NCBI RefSeq assembly: GCF_041624475.1
Contig: NZ_JBFJUX010000012.1
Coordinates: 43,281 to 107,280 of the forward strand
Origin: Litorivivens sp041624475
GTDB lineage: Bacteria; Pseudomonadota; Gammaproteobacteria; Pseudomonadales; Spongiibacteraceae
Direction of reading: 5' to 3'
Length of the DNA: 64,000 bases
The translations under genes were made by a program, and so were the position numbers. Each line of letters opens with the position of its first letter. Within the stretch, counting starts at the first letter, position 1. This document shows, one piece after another, positions 61,746 to 64,000 of this stretch. Under the pieces are notes generated by a model. The model was not told the DNA's origin. It made no database searches and saw only the letters and a program-made list of their open reading frames with translations.

Positions 61746-62798
61746 ATGAGTCAGGTATCGCAGGTGCCGCGCAAGCCGCACCGTATAGAGGCGAAGGAAT
61801 TACCCGAGCGTTACGCCCGAGGCTGGTACTGTCTGGGATTGGCAGAGGAATACACCGATAAGCCGGTAAAACTGGACTATTTCGGAACGCGTCTGGTTGC
61901 TTACCGCGGTGAAGACGGCCAGATTCACGTGTTGGATGGCTACTGTCCGCACATGGGCGCGGATCTCAGCGAAGGCTGTGTCGAAGGCAACTCAATCCGC
62001 TGTCCTTTCCACGACTGGCGTTGGGGCGCAGATGGTGTCTGTGACGATATTCCCTATGCCAAACGCATTCCGCCCAAGGCCGTGATCGGTGCCTACCCGA
62101 CCTGTGAAGAAAATCACCTGCTGTTTGTCTGGTACGATCCCGAAGGCAACCCGCCCATTGAAGAGCAGGCTATCCCCAAAATTGACGATCTGTTCAGTGG
62201 CGACTGGACCATCTGGCAAATGGACAAGATGACCATCCAGACCAACTCCCGCGAGCTGGTCGACAATATGGCGGATGTGGCCCACTTTGGCCCGATTCAC
62301 GGTGCGCCGGTCAAAACCTTCAAGAACATCGTGCACAAGCACACTTATCAGCAGGTGCTGACCGGTGGCAGTGAGCTGCTGGCGGAAGAGGGCGAACTGA
62401 CCTCAACCGCGACCTACTACGGCCCCGCTTACATGAACACCTATATGACCGGTCAGATTGACGGTCAGCTGGTTGAAAGCCGGTTGTTGGTGACCCACGT
62501 ACCCATCGACACCGAAAGTTTTGACCTGCGCTTTGGTGTTTCGGTGCGCAAGATGCCAGGACTGTCTGAAGAGCAGAACAACGAGATTGCCCAGCAGTAC
62601 ACGGAGCAAAACCGTACGGCTTTCTTCCAGGACGTTCATATCTGGCACACCAAGACCCGTGTCGATAACCCGGTGCTCTGTGACGGCGATGGCCCGATCC
62701 ACAAACTGCGTCAGTGGTACGATCAGTTCTATGTTGACCTGAAAGATGTGCCCGAGCAGTTTAACGAGAAGAAAGAATACGTCGTCGATATCCAGTAG
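61746..62798 (+). CDS. kshA: 3-ketosteroid 9-alpha-hydroxylase oxygenase KshA
   Basis: A 350-residue Rieske oxygenase. Cluster ligands are in GYCPHMGADLS and IRCPFHDWRW, and the iron site in LVDNMADVAHFGPIHG. LPERYARGWYCLGLAEEY and CPFHDWRWGADGVCDDIPYA are close to known KshA sequences. It hydroxylates C9 of 4-androstene-3,17-dione, leading to B-ring opening; a KshB reductase must be encoded elsewhere. AAGGAG lies before ATG 61746. Followed by a terminator. Confidence 0.9.
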   Translation: MSQVSQVPRKPHRIEAKELPERYARGWYCLGLAEEYTDKPVKLDYFGTRLVAYRGEDGQIHVLDGYCPHMGADLSEGCVEGNSIRCPFHDWRWGADGVCDDIPYAKRIPPKAVIGAYPTCEENHLLFVWYDPEGNPPIEEQAIPKIDDLFSGDWTIWQMDKMTIQTNSRELVDNMADVAHFGPIHGAPVKTFKNIVHKHTYQQVLTGGSELLAEEGELTSTATYYGPAYMNTYMTGQIDGQLVESRLLVTHVPIDTESFDLRFGVSVRKMPGLSEEQNNEIAQQYTEQNRTAFFQDVHIWHTKTRVDNPVLCDGDGPIHKLRQWYDQFYVDLKDVPEQFNEKKEYVVDIQ

Positions 62799-62821
62799 GT
62801 ATTGGCTATAGCGTAGCGATC

Positions 62822-62860
62822 AAGCCCGGTACTGCATTCTCCTGCTGTACTGGGCTTTTT
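62822..62860 (+). terminator. Terminator after kshA
   Basis: AAGCCCGGTAC (62822-62832) pairs with GTACTGGGCTT (62847-62857) with one G-U pair, followed by a run of T. Separates kshA from the dioxygenase gene. Confidence 0.88.
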
Positions 62861-62929
62861 ATTTTTGGTATTACACAGGCTTCTCCAAGCCTTTAACTCG
62901 CCAGTTTTCAGACTAATAAGGAAATTACC

Positions 62930-63841
62930 ATGGATGTACGTAGCCTGGGCTATGTTGTTATCGAATCCACCGATCCTGCCAAGTGGCTGGATTACGGCAC
63001 CAATATTCTCGGCCTGATGGTCGCCCCCAATATGCCGGAAGACGGCAACGTTTACCTGAAGATGGATGAGCGCCCCTTCCGCTTCGTGATCACCAAAAGC
63101 GATCAGGACCGTCTGCAGCTTTGCGGCTGGGAGCTGGCCGATCAGGAGACCTTTGAATCAACCAAGGAAAGCCTGCAAAGCGCCGGCGTCGAATTTACCG
63201 AAGGCAGCGCCGAGCTGGCGCAGGCTCGGCAGGTGCGCGGCCTGATCAGCCTTAAAGACCCTGCAGGCAACGGTCTGGAACTGTATTGGGGTGCGTCGCT
63301 GGACTACGCCAAGTTTGTTTCGCCCAAGGGCATTGCCGAATTTGAAACCGGCTTTAACGGAGATATGGGCTTTGGCCACGCGGTACTGCCGGCGCCGAAT
63401 CTGCAGGAAACCCACGCTTTTTATCGGGATGTACTGGGCTTTGGCGACACCGATTACATGCACTTCAAATTCAGTGAAGACCCGAACGACCCGGGGATGG
63501 GGCTGAATTTCATGCACGTGAACAACCCGCGTCACCACAGCCTGGCCCTGTATCAGGACCAGAGTCCGGTGGGCTGCATTCACCTGATGGTGGAAGTGCG
63601 CGAGGATGTCGATGAGGTGGGCTATTGCCTGGACCGGGTTAACGAGGCCGGTATTCCCGTGGTCTCCACCCTGGGCCGCCACACCAACGACCGTATGCTA
63701 TCGTTCTATATGGCCACGCCCACGGGCTTTGCCATGGAATTCGGTACGGGCGGCCTGCAGATGGATTGGGAAGGCTACACCCCGACAGTCAGTACCCTGC
63801 CCAGTTACTGGGGGCACAAGTTCCAGTCCCCGGAAGGCTGA
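62930..63841 (+). CDS. hsaC: Extradiol ring-cleavage dioxygenase, HsaC-like
   Basis: A 303-residue type I (VOC-fold) extradiol dioxygenase with two tandem halves. Iron ligands are H in MGFGHAVLPA, H in CIHLMVEV and E in FAMEFGTG; active-site His is in RHHSLAL and a second acid-base pair in LGRHTNDRMLSFY. The closest role is meta-cleavage of 3,4-DHSA in steroid degradation. AAGGAAA precedes ATG 62930. Confidence 0.9.
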   Translation: MDVRSLGYVVIESTDPAKWLDYGTNILGLMVAPNMPEDGNVYLKMDERPFRFVITKSDQDRLQLCGWELADQETFESTKESLQSAGVEFTEGSAELAQARQVRGLISLKDPAGNGLELYWGASLDYAKFVSPKGIAEFETGFNGDMGFGHAVLPAPNLQETHAFYRDVLGFGDTDYMHFKFSEDPNDPGMGLNFMHVNNPRHHSLALYQDQSPVGCIHLMVEVREDVDEVGYCLDRVNEAGIPVVSTLGRHTNDRMLSFYMATPTGFAMEFGTGGLQMDWEGYTPTVSTLPSYWGHKFQSPEG

Positions 63842-63898
63842 GAATTCCAACGACAAACGCCTGCTCAGCGCAGTAAGCAGTAACAAGAGGACTGTTTG

Positions 63899-64000
63899 AT
63901 GTCAGATAAAGCACAACTTCAGCAACAGGTGCGTGCTGCGGCACGTAAACTCGTGCCGGTATTGCGTGAGCGGGCGGATGCCTGCGAGCAGGCGCGGCAG
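63899..64000 (+). CDS. N-terminal fragment of flavin-dependent monooxygenase, HsaA-like
   Basis: 34 residues run off the right edge. ARKLVPVLRERADACEQAR resembles the N-terminus of HsaA-type monooxygenases and related acyl-CoA-dehydrogenase-fold proteins. AAGAGG lies 8 bases before ATG 63899. Placement after HsaC supports HsaA, which hydroxylates 3-HSA to the catechol HsaC cleaves. Confidence 0.6.
   Translation, partial: MSDKAQLQQQVRAAARKLVPVLRERADACEQARQ

Noticed and set aside
1..64000. CRISPR arrays, insertion sequences, prophage or integrase genes
   Set aside because: No regular spacer array, transposase or phage-type gene was found in reading the window.

Overview
The window reads as a chromosomal segment of a free-living, probably marine, gammaproteobacterium. 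Evidence for the lineage is gene order and gene content. A long block (smpB, ratA, rnfH, bamE, fur, recN, hrcA, grpE, dnaK, dnaJ, dapB, carA, carB, greA, yhbY, rlmE, ftsH, folP, glmM, tpiA, secG, tRNA-Leu) follows the order familiar from Pseudomonas and its relatives. The tmRNA tag is ANDDNYALAA, and the heat-shock genes have sigma-32 promoters. Steroid-type catabolic genes next to this core would fit Spongiibacteraceae or a related family, but that placement is inference from content, not a database result.

Layout. 1-5.9 kb: the tail of an unidentified protein, an AraC regulator, and a divergent operon of membrane protein, SDR, KshA-like Rieske oxygenase and FadH-like iron-sulfur flavoprotein. 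6-9.7 kb: rlmJ, a PQQ-type sugar dehydrogenase lipoprotein, and an Omp85-like barrel. 9.7-12.3 kb: a two-gene operon of PgaC-like glycosyltransferase and an outer-membrane-type protein with an EF-hand-like loop. 12.3-18.2 kb: ssrA, ppx and ppk diverging over a likely Pho box, a methyltransferase, sixA and smpB. 18.3-44.8 kb: the conserved housekeeping block, interrupted by a CFA-type methyltransferase, an MBL lipoprotein, a thioesterase and a degenerate GGDEF protein ahead of carA. 44.8-45.1 kb: tRNA-Leu(GAG) with a tandemly repeated tail. 45.1-64 kb: accessory lipid and steroid metabolism. This includes an SRAP protein, a sulfotransferase, SDRs, a limonene-epoxide-hydrolase-like protein, LuxR and AraC regulators, a MaoC/FabG/thiolase set, an acyl-CoA dehydrogenase, an HIBYL-CoA-hydrolase-like protein, thioesterases, a KshA-type Rieske oxygenase, an HsaC-like extradiol dioxygenase and the start of an HsaA-like monooxygenase.

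How it fits together. The right end looks like the start of steroid ring A/B degradation: 9-alpha-hydroxylation (KshA-like), phenol hydroxylation (HsaA-like) and meta-cleavage (HsaC-like). The MaoC, ACAD, SDR, thiolase and HIBCH-like genes could handle CoA-linked side-chain and ring intermediates. A second Rieske/flavoprotein/SDR operon sits at the left end. The core block carries legible control signals: two sigma-32 promoters, a Pho box, a possible LexA half-box upstream of recN, a structured leader with a terminator before carA, and a CIRCE-shaped inverted repeat at hrcA whose sequence is not CIRCE. A short repeat family built on GACGTCCGACGTC occupies at least five intergenic sites, all within the core block.

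No CRISPR array, insertion sequence, prophage or rRNA gene was seen. Many genes start with GTG or TTG. Start sites were chosen from Shine-Dalgarno spacing and family N-termini and are inferences.
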